Shown here: in pieces, positions 10,301-21,955 of the stretch
How the letters are laid out: every line of letters begins with the position of its first letter
How positions within the stretch are numbered: the first letter of the stretch is position 1
Assembly: GCA_021234155.1 (NCBI GenBank)
Contig: JAJEKV010000017.1
Location: forward strand, 4,562,792 to 4,626,791
Length of the DNA stretch: 64,000 nt
Direction: 5' to 3'
From: Isoetes taiwanensis
Taxonomy: Eukaryota; Streptophyta; Lycopodiopsida; Isoetales; Isoetaceae
The notes under the pieces: model-generated
Database searches by the model: none
The model's input: the letters and a program-made list of their open reading frames with translations, nothing else
Told to the model about the DNA's origin: nothing
Made by a program: the position numbers and the translations under genes

Positions 10301-11880
10301 TTCTATTCTTAATTATGACATATCTACCATTGTTTGGTCTCTAACATCATTTGTAGTTCTGCTGCAATAAGTATTTTGTTAATATCAAGCTCCACTCTTT
10401 CTGATTCAGGTTTGGTGCAGATATTTTTGCACCTATTTGCTAATGCATACTCTTCAAAGCTCTATCTTGCAGATCATGTTTGGTTTTATTTACATGTTCA
10501 TTTAGTCACAAGCTAATGTGGTGCAGCTATGATTGGATTCTTTTTTAAGATGAACCTTTAATCTATTTGGCTTCTACCATAGGGGTGTAGTGGCTACTAC
10601 AGTAAGTGAATGTTTCTCATATTTCAATGTGGTAGGCTGCTCAATTGTGCAGAGTGAACTAAGTTGTGACTATACCAGCTAATAGTTAACCAAAAAAATT
10701 AATAAAAAAAAATAGATGCATGTTTTTGCATTTGCTCATGACTAGGATTTGGATGGAGAAAGCCACTGCAGAATCATCTTTATAACATCTTAGTTCAGAC
10801 AATTGCCAGTTAATTAGAAATGCTTGGTGACAATTATGTTGCAGTAGAATGTGCGTTGGAGCTCCCACATAGGTATTTGAAATTACAAGGAACAAAACAT
10901 CTATTTCTTTTAGAGTTGGGTTGTAAAATGGGGCCAATACCAACACAATGTATGCATATGTCAAAAGAAATAAAAGAACTAATCTATATTCATGATCCTT
11001 TTAAGTATTCTGATGGATACAACAATTTTGCATCTAGGGCAGTTAAAATTAATGATATGATCGACTGTGTTGTGATTTTCAAAGTTGATGGTGTTTAAGG
11101 TTATGGACTAATCTTTTTACAAAAATGTGTTAGCATTTTTCTACAGCTTGCCTCATGTTTAGTCACTTCTGTATCATACACGGATTTAGCATCCACCTTT
11201 TGCCCTTCAAACTTCGTCATAATTGCTATATCAATATGTGTTGGAGGTATGTGTTGGTGTCTGAATGTACTGTTATTTAAGGTAACTCCCCTAAAAAGAT
11301 CAATTTTACATTGAAGCTCTATAGAAATACGCGGTGCTACTTATGCCCGGCAACGCATAACCTCCAATTGTTATTGTATGTAGTGCTTTAACTAACCTCC
11401 AATTGTTTGTCTATTTTGTAAGACTGGAAAACAACACAGTGCACTAGCAAATTGACATTTTGATGTCTAGAAGATTTTCTGTATAAGAGATTTTCGTATG
11501 TTGCCAAGGCCAGCACATATGTCGACTAGATCAGATGGTGGAACTTCAGATTTTGGATCTTTTGGTTTTTTTTTTTAAATCCACTTATCTGCTCAACTTA
11601 AATGGTAATTCCCTTCATATACAACATGTTGAAGGTCATTCAACTACGGTTCAACTCAATAGAAGTTTGAGCTAACATATGTATTGAAGGAAGGTAGATT
11701 CGGGCAGGGTACTATGTTATAGACCATGGGTCAACATTCCATGCACCTATGTAGAATTATCTAAAAGAACAAAATTGAATGATTATTTAAAGTGCATTTT
11801 AATTTAGACAACATAGCCGGGCAATAGCATCCATCTCAACAACTTTTACAATGACAAAGAGTGCATGACTGCACAATTGT
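7334..11880. other. Helitron 1 interior without recognised genes
   Basis: Mostly A+T-rich, with many stops on both strands. There is a small local duplication of a CCTCTGYCTTCCATG-type segment (about 9610-9630 and 9955-9975). Several exon-like GC-richer patches occur (7640-7710, 8610-8830). I recognise no protein. Confidence 0.5.
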
Positions 11881-11889
11881 GAGCCATTG

Positions 11890-11922
11890 ACAAAAATAAA
11901 ATAAAATAAAATAAAATAAAAT
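11890..11922. repeat. (AAAAT)n microsatellite
   Basis: About six tandem AAAAT units inside Helitron 1. Confidence 0.9.
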
Positions 11923-12003
11923 GTATAGGAGGTAGCATTGGAGCAATGTTGGGTGACTATTCTGGACTTGGAGATATAGTGCAGGTCACCATTCCCATGC
12001 AGA

Positions 12004-12600
12004 GTGAGTATTGTTGCAAAGGATGATGCACTGAAAGTGATATTGCATTTAAATCCTGTTGCAAGTGTGCCTCATGAAGAATCAAGTAGCATTGGTGCAC
12101 GTGTTAACATGAGGAGGATGAACCTAAGCCATGCAGAGGCTTTCCAAGATGATGATGGAGATGCACTAACAATTGAAGCAGTAATAAGGAGAAGTTTGGA
12201 TTTTGAAAAATAGTTTGGAGTGATGCAACTCCGCGGTAGTTGATAACACACTTTGATAACACGCATGTTGCTGTGTTGGAGTGAAAAAAGTTCCCCTCTA
12301 AATATACATGCAGGGGAACTTGCTTCAAGTTAGGATGCATCACATACATTGGTGTTTGTGATGGGAGATGGTTCAAGGCTTGGACATCGATCCCACATGA
12401 CACAGTTGGTGATTATGAGCTTCCTGAGTTTCTAACCAATAACATTGTTGTTGGTAGATCCAAGCTGCAAGTGTGGGACATGATATCAGAGCATATCTAC
12501 ACATTCATGTTCGCCACCATAGTGGGAGGAGCTTCTATACCTGTCAGCTTTGCAAATGAGCTTTACATAGAGCCAACAGTATTTGTGTGGATCCAGTATA
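12004..12600 (+). other. Unrecognised coding-like remnant in Helitron 1
   Basis: A 69-codon frame (12004-12213) and further broken frames to about 12600 have protein-like composition (for example MNLSHAEAFQDDDGDALTIE). It sits close to the Helitron 3' end, where captured gene fragments often lie. I cannot assign a family. Confidence 0.3.
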
Positions 12601-12766
12601 TTTGTTTACGATTTTGTTTGAACTTCATATTATATATACACTTTAAAGCTAAAGTTTGTTCCTTATCTATATGTGTCTATTGCACCTAAACATATATTGC
12701 CTTAAATGCATTGTGCACATTCACGACATGAGATGCACATAAATGCCTTCACACATCCATGATTAA

Positions 12767-12796
12767 TGCCCGGCATCGCCGGGCACACGTTTCTAG
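12767..12796 (+). other. Helitron 1 3' terminal hairpin and CTAG end
   Basis: An 8-bp stem (12767-12774 with 12778-12785) with a 3-nt loop is followed by 7 nt and then CTAG, which ends the element. This is the canonical Helitron termination signal and matches the CTRR rule. Confidence 0.95.
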
Positions 12797-13240
12797 TCCT
12801 TTTTGTTAAGAAGAAGGATGGCTCCCTGAGGATGTGTATTGATTATCAGCAACTCAACAAGCATACGATCAAGAATCGTTATGCTTTGCCTAGGGCAGAC
12901 GATCTTATGGACCAGTTGCAAGGGGCCAAGTACTTCTCAAAGATTGACTTACGCTCCAGATATCACCAAATAAGAATTAAAGAGGATATCCATAAGTCTG
13001 CTTTTCGCACTAGATATGGGCATTATGAGTTTATCGTTATGCCTTTTGGATTAACTAATGCCCCCGCAACTTTTATGCGGTTAATGAATGATGTCTTCCG
13101 ACAATACTTGGATAATTTTGTTGTTATATTCTTTGATGACATTCTCATCTATAGTAAGACCCTTGAGGACCATGAAAAGCATCTTCGATTGGCCCTACAA
13201 AAGCTAAGATGTCACCAACTCTTTGCCAAGTTCTCTAATG
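12797..13240 (+). pseudogene. Reverse transcriptase, catalytic part
   Basis: RT continues from the Helitron with [17 protein letters not shown], then [29 protein letters not shown] and [20 protein letters not shown]. The catalytic box reads FFDDILIYS (usual form Y/F-x-DD). It makes cDNA from element RNA. A one-base deletion at about 13236 moves the frame from that of 12766-13320 to that of 13260-15497. The stretch 13240-13320 in the first frame is off-frame. Confidence 0.93.
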
Positions 13241-15497
13241 CAAGTTTGCCATTCAAAAGGTGGATTATTTGGGATATATCATTTCAGCAGAGGGAATTGC
13301 TACAGATCCAGCGAAGATAGAGGCAGTGAAGGATTGGCCCATTCCAGGTAATGTTTCAGAGGTCCGAAGTTTTTTAGGATTGGCGGGGTATTACCGAAAA
13401 TTTGTTAAGGATTTTGCAAAGATTGCAGCACCTCTTACCGATCTTACAAAGCATGAGAAAGTGAGGGATTGGATTGAGCATTGGAAAGCAAAGGTCCAGG
13501 GAAGTTTTCAGAAGCTTAAGGATGCCTTAACGTCAGCACCAGTCCTCACATTGCCGGACCCCGAAAAGGATAAACTAGTAGCAACGGATGCCAGTAAGAT
13601 TGCTACCAGTGGAGTCCTAATGCAGGAGAGGAGAGTTATTGCCTATGATTCAAAGAAAATGAATGAGACTGAGCAGCGATACCCTACCCATGATCAGGAG
13701 TTGTTGGCCGTAGTCCGCGCTCTGCGTATATGGAGACACTACCTTCTTGGTAGAAGATTTCAGCTTGATACGGATCATCAGAGTCTCCGTTATCTATCAA
13801 CCCAGCTGAATCTCAACCTTCGTCAAAGAAGATGGATGGAATTTATAGAGGAGTATGATTTTGAGATTATGTATAAGCCTGGGAAACACAATGTGGTTGC
13901 GGATGCGTTGTCACGCCATCCCTTGGTAACCCGAACCCATTGTAACGCGATTTTCACACTCACCAGTGAGTTCGAGAAACAGATAGAGCAGACCTTGGCC
14001 ACAGATCTAGAGTTCCGTGATATGTGGGATAGTTTGGCTAAGGAGACGCGCACAGATAAAGAACGTGAAGCTTTCCGTTCATATAAGAAAGAGGGCAATT
14101 TGTTATATCACAAAGATAAGTTGTGTGTACCTGAGACTTCAGGAGTGCGTAAGCTTATTCTCCATGATACACACAACAGCCCTATAGCTGGACATGCAGG
14201 TTTCATGAAGACGTACTTTAAGATCCGCTCCAGTTATTTTTGGCCTTCCATGAAGAAGGACATTGCCAGGGATATTAAGCAGTGTCAGGTGTGTCAACAA
14301 ACCAAGGCTGAGCAACTAAGGATTCCAGGAGAGTTGCAACCTCTGGATGTGCCCAACGCTAAGTGGCAAATGATAACCATGGATTTCATTGTGGGCCTTC
14401 CACGTACTCTCCGTGGATATGATGCATTGATGGTAGTGGTCGACAAATTGTCGAAAATGGCTCATTTCTTGCCATGTCGTACCACGGATACAGCCTTCGA
14501 TACCGCTTTGCTGTTTACAAAGGAGATCTTCAGATTGCATGGAATGCCACGAGTTATCGTATCCGACAGGGATCCCAAATTCGTAAGTGCATTCTGGAAA
14601 GATTTCTTTGCCACCATCCAAACCAAGCTTGCTATGAGTACGGCATATCATCCTCAGACGGATGGACAGATGGAGCGTACCAATCGCATTATAGAGGATA
14701 TGCTACGAAGTTATGTGTGGAGTAAGCAATCACAATGGGCTGACTATATTTACTTGGTCGAATTTGCCTATAACAGCATGAAATGGGAGTCTTCCAGAAT
14801 GTCTCCCTTCATGATAAATTATGGTTATCAATGCCTTACTCCAGACACATGGCATAATCCCGTTTCTAAGGTGGAGGTTTCTCAACAACTCCTCTTGGAA
14901 ATGCAAGCTTTGGTTGAAGAAGTTCGTGGTTACTTATTGGCTGCACGCAGTCGTCAGAAGAGTGTCGCCGATAAGCACAGGACCCCACGGGTATTCCAGG
15001 TGGGCGAATCGGTTTGGCTCAAGATTAAGGTTAAGCAAGCCAAGCTTAAGATTGGTAACTGTAAGAAGCTAGCATCCAAATGGGCTGGGCCGTTCAAAAT
15101 CATTGAACGTCTAGGAGAACAGGCATATCGTTTGGATTTGCCACCCCGCTTGAAGATCCACAAGATCTTTCACGTGAGTCTTCTGAAGCAACATACCCCA
15201 GATCCAGAGGAGATCTTGGATATACCCACCCTCCTTGAAATGACAGAAGAGCATTTAGATATAGTGCCTGAAGCTCTTCTTGATCGAGCTTATAAGCAGA
15301 CCAGAAGGACTCAAATGTTGCAATACTTGGTTAAGTGGAAACACTTGCCAGTTGAAGATGCTATGTGGATGATGAAGATAGACTTTGAGAAGCACTACCC
15401 AGACTTCATGCGGGAATCTCAGGGCCGCACCATCAACGATGCTATCAACCCCGCACCCGACGGTAAACTTGAAGGCTTGATTCGCCGAGAATCATGA
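13241..15497 (+). CDS. Pol C-part: thumb/RNase H, integrase and chromodomain of the chromovirus
   Basis: One open frame of about 745 codons. In order: [13 protein letters not shown] and [16 protein letters not shown] (RT connection); an RNase H domain with LVATDAS and [16 protein letters not shown]; an integrase zinc-binding H2C2 motif ([13 protein letters not shown] ... [11 protein letters not shown], near 14163-14310); and an integrase core with [16 protein letters not shown] and [14 protein letters not shown] giving the D, D and E residues. It ends with [14 protein letters not shown] and a chromodomain-like end ([15 protein letters not shown], near 15324-15368). Chromodomains of such integrases bind modified histones and steer integration. 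This is the best-preserved part of the element, but it lacks its own start because of the upstream frameshift. Confidence 0.95.
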
Positions 15498-16099
15498 AGT
15501 AGAGGGGTAGATGCATCGTGGTTGACAATAGTTACCGATGATGAGATCACCTTCGTGTTCTCTAGGACGTGGTGCATTGTCAATGCCCAAGATGACCGAC
15601 CCAATTGCTTGGAAAGCATGTAGTTCATAGGCCGCGTTCATCTCGGCTATAATGGGAACTTGGCCATTCCTTACGCCGCAATGAATTGCGAACCATAGGC
15701 ATGATAGGTTTCCTTATAGATAGGTTTTTCTTTTATTTCTTATAGGGGGTGGTCCCTTAAACCATAACCTATTTATATTATCTATATATACTGATGTATT
15801 GACATGTGCAGGCCAGTGAGCAGTACGTGACCTGCCCATGTATAGAGGGTTGCTGATGGCCCGACTTCTCCAGTTTTATCTTAAGAGTCTACATGTGTTA
15901 CCTTTTTTGTCACTGTGATCTTTGATATCGGACTTTGGTCCTTGAACCCTTTTCTTATGATAATTATGTGAGATGCACCTTGGTGCTTAAGCTCTTAAAT
16001 GTTTTAAACTTTAATGTTATTACCTTCGGAAATAAGGAGTTTTATATGTAATTTCTTATATTTTTAACTAACCCTAATGCTGAGGACAGCATTATTTCT
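15498..16099. other. Chromovirus 3' non-coding region
   Basis: A+T-rich sequence between the pol stop and the polypurine tract. No ORF is recognised. Confidence 0.6.
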
Positions 16100-16112
16100 A
16101 AGGAGGGGAGAA
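16100..16112 (+). other. Polypurine tract
   Basis: AAGGAGGGGAGAA lies immediately before the right LTR start, as needed for plus-strand priming. Confidence 0.88.
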
Positions 16113-17707
16113 TGTGACATTCCAAGTATTTATATGGTATACGTATAAATATACTGACACGTCACGCAGTAAAGATACGCCACTATGGGGTATTTTAACC
16201 TAGGGGGTGACCCAAAAGGGATTAATTTAGCTATGCTAAATTAATTATTAAAGGTCAATTACCTATAATCAAGGAAATAATATCTAATTGACTTAATTAG
16301 GATAATAGAGTAATTAGAAGGTGCCACTTGGCCAAATTCGATTGGCCAGCAGGGAAATGCTAACTTGGGGCATCAAATTGGACCCCTACCCCATTTGGCC
16401 CCAAAATGGAGCCAGGAGGAGGAGCTGTTGAGCGCCCCAGTTGTTGCTGAATGCCCAAGTTGTTGTTGAGCGCCCAAGTTGTTGATGAACACCCAAGTTG
16501 CTGAAAGATGGAAGTGCCCCATGATAATGGATCTAGCAGAAACTCGGGTTAGTGGGTAGTCTAGCTTGAGCTTCTAGGATAGCGCCTCAGTTAGTCTTCT
16601 CTGGTTTTCTTTGTTAAGATTAACCCTTCTTTGATATTTAGGATTATATTTCAATTATGGATTATGCTTTGTTAAGTAAGGATGGATGAATCTATGAAAG
16701 TATCTCTGTTAGCTTCCGTAAAGTAGGGATTAAAGGGGGGGTAGAGACCTCTATGCCTTATGCTCTTAGTATGCTCCTAGTATTTCCCCTTGTACCCGGT
16801 AATATGCGGCCTGTACACAAAAGACCACCGAGTTGTGGATGCTATGGAATTGCTTAGCACCAGAGAAGGGACGCAGTGGTGAAGTGGGGGTGGGGTCTTG
16901 CACGAACATAAAAGGCTCCTGGGACTCCTACAGTGGGCTAGGCCTGATAGCTGGTCACGTAGAGGGCCGGGTATGGGTCTGACACTCCCTGGGTGCAGAG
17001 GTGTGACCCGTATGGGGTATCCTGTACTTTGAAGATAAAGTTAGGGGAGTAGGCCGGCACGGATGCTGGGTCGCTGATGCGCGGCACGTATTCTCTAGCT
17101 CACCCATGGAACCACCGTGATCCCGAAGGGGACACTTCCCCGACCGCCTCGGGGACCAGTCTTCATGAAACCCGAGTAGGCTCGGAAGGGTGATACCTTG
17201 AGTCCAAGGCTCCCGAAGGCTATAGTGATGCCATAGCATGGTTCACTCATCCGCAAAGTGTGCGAGGAGGGGCGGATGGAGTGGACAACCCTAGCCGATG
17301 TTCTATGCCGCCCAACGCCATGCCAAGATCTCGCCCGCCGATCTCTTGAGACCTAGCCGCCACCGATCCTCACCGGAGTCCGAGCCGGGTAGAACCATGG
17401 GTTTGGGGTGTTTCCTCTAGCATTAAATGTATCTTCTCTGTTATTATCGGGTTGATGGATGTGCCACCCTTCGTGGTGGTATTTATGATATGATTATGTC
17501 AGATGCTAACCTTGTATTCACGCTCACACACATAGAGCCCCATCGGGCAATGAATGACCCTCTCAGGTGTCCTTCACTCGAAAGCATCTTTCCATAGATG
17601 GCCCGAGTTATACGAAGGGCCCTGCTCATGGTGAGATGGTTGCCATGGGAGGGGGAAGTCCCCGTATGTATACGCCCGAGCGTCGTATATGTTCTGGGAG
17701 CGTCACA
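16113..17707 (+). repeat. Right LTR of the chromovirus, complete, 1595 bp
   Basis: Starts TGTGACATTCC after the polypurine tract and ends GGAGCGTCACA, so the termini are short inverted repeats with TG...CA ends. Positions 16733-17707 match the left LTR at 1-979. Inside it, 16425-16503 is a short minisatellite built on GTTGTTGA-GCGCCCAA-type units. ORFs within it are not genes. Confidence 0.93.
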
Positions 17708-17818
17708 GAGTCTGGTTGATCCGATTCAAAAATATTTGGGGTTTCGGACTCGCCATCACCAAGTTTTTACAACATGTGATAACCAAATGGAAAGAGTAGG
17801 GTACGACGACTCCTCCTT

Positions 17819-18047
17819 TGGAAAATGGAAGTTCAAAGAAACAGTGCTGTATCGGAAGTTCTTGCCCTAATTTGAAGAAGAAACTGGACGGCCATTTTAA
17901 GGGCAAGAAACCGTTTGTAAATTCTCTCAGGGACCTTCATTTTGTCCATGTCTTCTGGAAAATGGAAGTTCAAAGAAACAATGCTGTGTCGGAAGTTCTT
18001 GCCCTAATTCGAAGAAGAAACTGGACGGCCATTTTAAGGGCAAGAAA
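17819..18047. repeat. 92-bp direct repeat, two copies
   Basis: 17819-17910 and 17956-18047 are about 96% identical and offset by 137 bp, separated by unrelated spacer. The copies contain GGAAAATGGAAGTTC at their start and GGGCAAGAAA at their end. They lie just outside the chromovirus. Origin unknown. Confidence 0.85.
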
Positions 18048-19160
18048 ATGGCCAGGGATGAGGACCTGTGGTCAGAAAAATGGAGACTTGTGCTGGTCAT
18101 TTGCGAGTCTTGAATATGAGAAGCTGCAAAGATGACTACAACTTTAAGCTGCCAAAATGATTAGAAGAAGCTGGTATTCAATTGTGATATCATATTACTA
18201 TTGCAAATAATTTCAGAAAATCTGACAGGCCTCTTCAGCCAGTGGCTACATTTACTGCTTCTCATGGTCTATCAAATCTTAAATCAATCCCATAAAAACC
18301 TAAAGGTGGGACTATCTTGGAAGCGCTTTTGAGGGGCTGGGTAGTAGCTGTCAAAGAGTTTAACAAACCAGTCTATTTTGAAAAGAATATAAAAATTATA
18401 TGAAGCTGAATGCTACAAATTCCCCAGACATAGTACAATATGTAGCATAATAACAGGGGGTTTTCTTTGTGTTTTTGTACGCTTTTCACAAAGGTTTTCC
18501 TAAGATTTCATGGCGTATTCGAATGGATGTACTAATGCGTACATCTAGAGTGCACCATTTCTTAGTCGTTGATTTAGTTTTTTTTTTTCAATGGTCCAAC
18601 ATCCAAGGGCTCACAACAAAAGCCCTCTTTTTATTTTAGGGGCGGAACATGCAAGCCTCGTGGATAGCATTTTAGGGTTTTGAGAATGGCAGATAGCGGG
18701 AGGGCTCTATGGATTTGCTATGTTCATAGTGTTGTGGGAGACAGATTGCAAGGGCGTTTCACAGGCTTTGAAGGAAATGTTACCTTTGAAGCCAGAGCAG
18801 GGTATGTGCAGCACGTCATGTTCTTTATAGCAAAGGATTGCTATGGCTATAACCTTGCAGTTGAGAAGACTCTGGAGCAAGTCAGTGTGCAGCTAGTTGA
18901 TAACAAGAAAGAAAGGCTTGTTAACTAAGATGTACTGTCTTAAACATTTCGTGTCTTGTTATGGATTGGTGAGCTGTGCCCCTTTCTTTTTGTTTCGAAG
19001 TTGAGTGTTGGCATTCAATTTTACAGATTAGGATGGCTGTTTTTAGCCAACATCATGTTGACGGATTGGATCTTTCTACCACACCACTCAAGCTTATCGT
19101 TATGAGAGTGTAATCCTTGTTCACTTTTTGAATATGCAAAATATCAGACCTCTTTGCCAA
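18048..19160. other. Region without recognised genes; one short unrecognised ORF
   Basis: The only frame with protein-like content is 18680-18928 plus (about 80 codons, with RLQGRFTGFEGNVTFEARAG), which I cannot assign. The rest is A+T-rich. A segment CTCAAGCTTATCGTTATGAG occurs at about 19087 and again at about 19173, so the 3' end of the pseudogene below was locally duplicated. Confidence 0.45.
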
Positions 19161-19166
19161 CGGCAT

Positions 19167-20040
19167 TCAGACCTCAAGCTTATCGTTATGAGAGTGTGTC
19201 AAACCCATCTTTCTTTCCTTATGCATTGTTTCTAGAGATCTAAATGCCATAACCCAAGCTCTGCGCCAGCTATCAGAACTAAAATTTTCACCAGATCCAT
19301 GGAGCAAACGTTCATGATGTACTGTCACATCGCTGCGTCTTATTTCCATAAATTTTGGCTTATCATTGGTAGCTAATGTTCCTGCCTTTTCTCTATCCCC
19401 ATGAGGAGGTCCATGATGTCTAAGGTTTTTCTCTACATGTGTTCCTGGAACAAATTGTAAGCAACAATTCTGTATCATTGCGTCATCAATAGCAAGCTAA
19501 AAAGAAGCCGTTCTTGTATCTTATGTAACTGGCCAGTATGCTAAGAACACTTAATATGAAACTAAAAGGGAGAAAAAAAAATGCACATGTTCTTATATTC
19601 TGAGATGTGATAATACCATTTGAAGTCTGCATCAGGCTTATTGGGTGGTTTAGCTAGCAACTGGTCATAGACAAATGTCATATCAGATCCCAGCAGTTGT
19701 TTAGCTATTGAGGTTGTCCTTCTCTCGTATATATTCCCTTTCAAGCTAGGATTATATCTCACAAAAGCCAACTACTTATTAAAAAAAAACTGCAAATCTC
19801 GTATGCCATAGTGCAGGATCTCTGCACATGTGTAGCAAGCAATCTAAGAAACTAACTTGGAAGGTAGCATTATGTTAATGATGGAATAGCTTTCAACAGG
19901 CTTGCTATAATCTGAGGACATGTCACAAAAGTCTTTGCCTTCAACAGGAATCTCACGCCTTCAAAATGCCATGAAGTGCTTCTCTGTATCAGCCATTTCT
20001 TCTCCAGATAATATTTCGCCGATGGGTACGTTAAAAACCG
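19167..20040 (-). pseudogene. Phytanoyl-CoA dioxygenase (PhyH)-like gene remnant
   Basis: Minus-strand exons match the Fe(II)/2-oxoglutarate dioxygenase family PhyH. Exon 19857-20040 (EILSGEEMADTEKHF, FCDMSSDYSKPVESYSIIN) joins in phase, by a GT donor (19851-19856) and an AG acceptor (19758-19759), to exon 19617-19757 (GNIYERRTTSIAKQLLG, YDQLLAKPPNKPDADFKW). The next coding stretch (about 19545 to 19167) carries AYWPVT, IDDAMIQNCCLQFVPGTH and VTVHHERLLHGSGEN, with the distal His and the Arg region. The HQD iron-ligand segment expected after DFKW is degraded. Two in-frame stops (near 19525 and 19498) follow, so this is a pseudogene unless they are consensus errors. The N-terminus was not found. 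The family hydroxylates acyl-CoAs or other small substrates; the substrate here is unknown. Confidence 0.8.
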
Positions 20041-20850
20041 AGCTGAGTCTGTTAATAACAAAGATCTCTGCCGATGGTTATGGAAGATGCTACGCAAATA
20101 AACGCAGGTATGGAAGATGTTCTGCCAATGGGTAAGGCAGACATGCAATGGAGGCTATGGGGCTCTGGCCATACCTGCAGAGGTGCATGGAGGAATGGTG
20201 GTGAAGAATGAGTCGGTACCGATCCAGCATCCGGATTTGAACACGCTTCCTCTAACTTTCTCGAATGGGAGACAGCTCTAGGCGTGACCACAAAGCCTCT
20301 GTGTCTTCTTCAGATTTGCTGAACTGATGGCTTTATACAAATCCTTAAGCTCGGAGCCAGAAAAAAATGACGTATTTGCCCCCAAGCTATTCATGCTGCA
20401 TCTATCTATCTGAAGGAGCCACGAAATGGCTTATTTTTGTAGGAAAGGCAGATTCTTCTGTAACGCAACAAATACAGAACGATTTTGGGAAATTCAAAAC
20501 CCGATCTTCGGAAACAAAGGCTGGAAGAAAAAACTCAGATAATAAAAAACGGCGGTTCTGCTTCTCAAATCCTCCACAGATTTGCCCTTTAGTTTCCAGT
20601 TCCGCAGCCCTGGGCGCCTTGGTGGCGCGATGCTAAAAAAAGAAAAGAAGTTACTCCGTGACCTTTTCCATCTCCGTGCCCATTTTTTGCAGATTTTCTA
20701 ATTTCCCTGGCCTTAGATTTGCAAAAGCCAAGATCCGATGGTGCAAAATAAGGCACATCAGAGTTTGATGACATGGAAATTACACGTGGATAGGCTAGAA
20801 TTGCAAGAAAGGCTGTAGGCCCGGTAGGGCTGGTGTGCTAAAAACATAGA
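20041..20850. other. Region without recognised genes
   Basis: It contains short internal repeats of TATGGAAGATG (20078-20120). A frame at 20367-20636 plus has no recognisable content. No RNA gene or terminal repeat is seen. Confidence 0.5.
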
Positions 20851-21955
20851 TTCAAGATAAAAAATAATCACATTAACTCACTGGGTACATTGGTTAACGT
20901 AGCCTTATTAGGACATTGAGTTTTTTTGGTAGAGGTTCAAGCCCGTATTTCATAATCTAAAATCTTAGGCAAAACCATATAGAGATTCGATGTTCCCTCA
21001 AAACCTTGGGCGAAATCGTATTTCATATTTCAAAATCATAGGCGCCGCCCATCATAATTGACTATAAGCGAAACGAGAGGTGCCAGAAGCCCCAACATAT
21101 GATCTGGGTCATAGGATCGACAAATCTGACGACTGTGGTAGTCCAGGGTGCCCCTCGTACAGGGGGTTCCAGGGGGATTTGATATGGATGTAAAAATAAC
21201 AATTCCTGAAACCATGGACGATATATCCCTAAAACAATTGAATGGGTTGTTATAAGAAAAATACAAGATAAAAAATAATTACATTAGCTCACTGGGTACA
21301 TTGGTTAACGTAGCCTTATTAGGACATTGAGTTATTTTGGTAGAGGTTCAAGCCCCCGTATTTCATAATCTGAAATCTTAGGCAAAGCCGTATAGAGCTT
21401 CGATATTCCCTCAAAACCTTAGGCGAAATCGTATTTCATATTTCAAAATCATAGGCGCCGCCAATCATAAATGACTATAAGCGAAACGAGAGATGCCCAG
21501 AAGCCCCAACATACGATCTGGGTCGTAGGATCGACAAATCTGACGACTGTGGTAGTCAGGGTGCACCTCATTTAGAATATGTAGCAAAATAACAGGGGGT
21601 TCCAGGGCGATTTGATATGAATGTAAAAATAACAATTCCTGAAACCATGGACGATATATCCCTAAAACAATTAAATAGGTTGTTATAAAAAAAAAATATA
21701 GATTTAAGATAAAAAATAATCACATTGGTTAACGTAGCCTTATTAGGACATTGAGTTATTTTGGTAGAGGTTCAAGCCCCCGTATTTCATAATCTAAAAT
21801 CTTAGGCAAAGCCGTATAGAGGTTCGATATTCCCTCAAAACCTTAGGCGAAATCGTATTTCATATTTCAAAATCATAGGCGCCGCCAATCATAAATGACT
21901 ATAAGCGTAACGAGAGGTGCCCAGAAGCCCCAACATACGATCTAGGTCGTAGGAT
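20851..21955 (+). repeat. Three tandem ~0.4-kb repeats with a tRNA-like (SINE-type) head
   Basis: Three head-to-tail copies start near 20851, 21262 and 21700, with periods of about 411 and 441 bp; the third is cut at about 21955. Near the start of copy 2 are an A-box-like TAGCTCACTGGG (21285-21296) and a B-box GGTTCAAGCCC (21345-21355), a spacing close to that of tRNA genes. Copy 1 keeps a weaker A-box; copy 3 has lost about 15 bp covering it. Each copy continues with about 300 bp of non-tRNA body. This fits a tRNA-derived SINE or a tandem repeat that captured one. No functional tRNA can be folded. Confidence 0.7.

Larger units (their letters stand above)
7259..12796 (+). mobile_element. Helitron 1, 5538 bp, inserted in the chromovirus RT
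   Basis: All structural hallmarks are present. The 5' end is TC (7259-7260). The 3' end is CTAG (12793-12796), preceded by an 8-bp hairpin (TGCCCGGC at 12767-12774, GCCGGGCA at 12778-12785). The host base is A on the left (7258) and T on the right (12797), with no target duplication. The host RT frame resumes in register beyond it. I find no Rep (HUH) or helicase domain, so it is non-autonomous. Candidate internal coding remnants (10820-11098, 12004-12213, 9770-10117 minus) are unrecognised; captured gene pieces are possible but unproven. Confidence 0.93.
1..17707 (+). mobile_element. Ty3/gypsy chromovirus, truncated by window start and split by a Helitron
   Basis: An LTR retrotransposon read on the plus strand. 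Direct LTR copies lie at 1-979 (incomplete) and 16113-17707. Between them, in order, are a decayed primer-binding site, about 4.3 kb of accessory ORFs, gag, protease, reverse transcriptase, RNase H, integrase and a C-terminal chromodomain, then a polypurine tract. Protease-RT-RNaseH-integrase order defines Ty3/gypsy, and the chromodomain defines a chromovirus. Without the 5.5-kb Helitron the internal region would be about 9.6 kb, long for a chromovirus because of the accessory block. Stops and frameshifts in gag and pol make it non-functional as given. No target duplication can be tested because the left end is outside the window. Confidence 0.93.

Noticed and set aside
20600-20635. GCGCC/GGCGC hairpin followed by CTAA
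   Set aside because: The stem is only 5 bp, the next base is A, and no matching 5' end or empty site was found.
21285-21355. Functional tRNA gene
   Set aside because: A- and B-box-like motifs are present, but no cloverleaf with a paired acceptor stem can be formed; treated as a SINE-type head.
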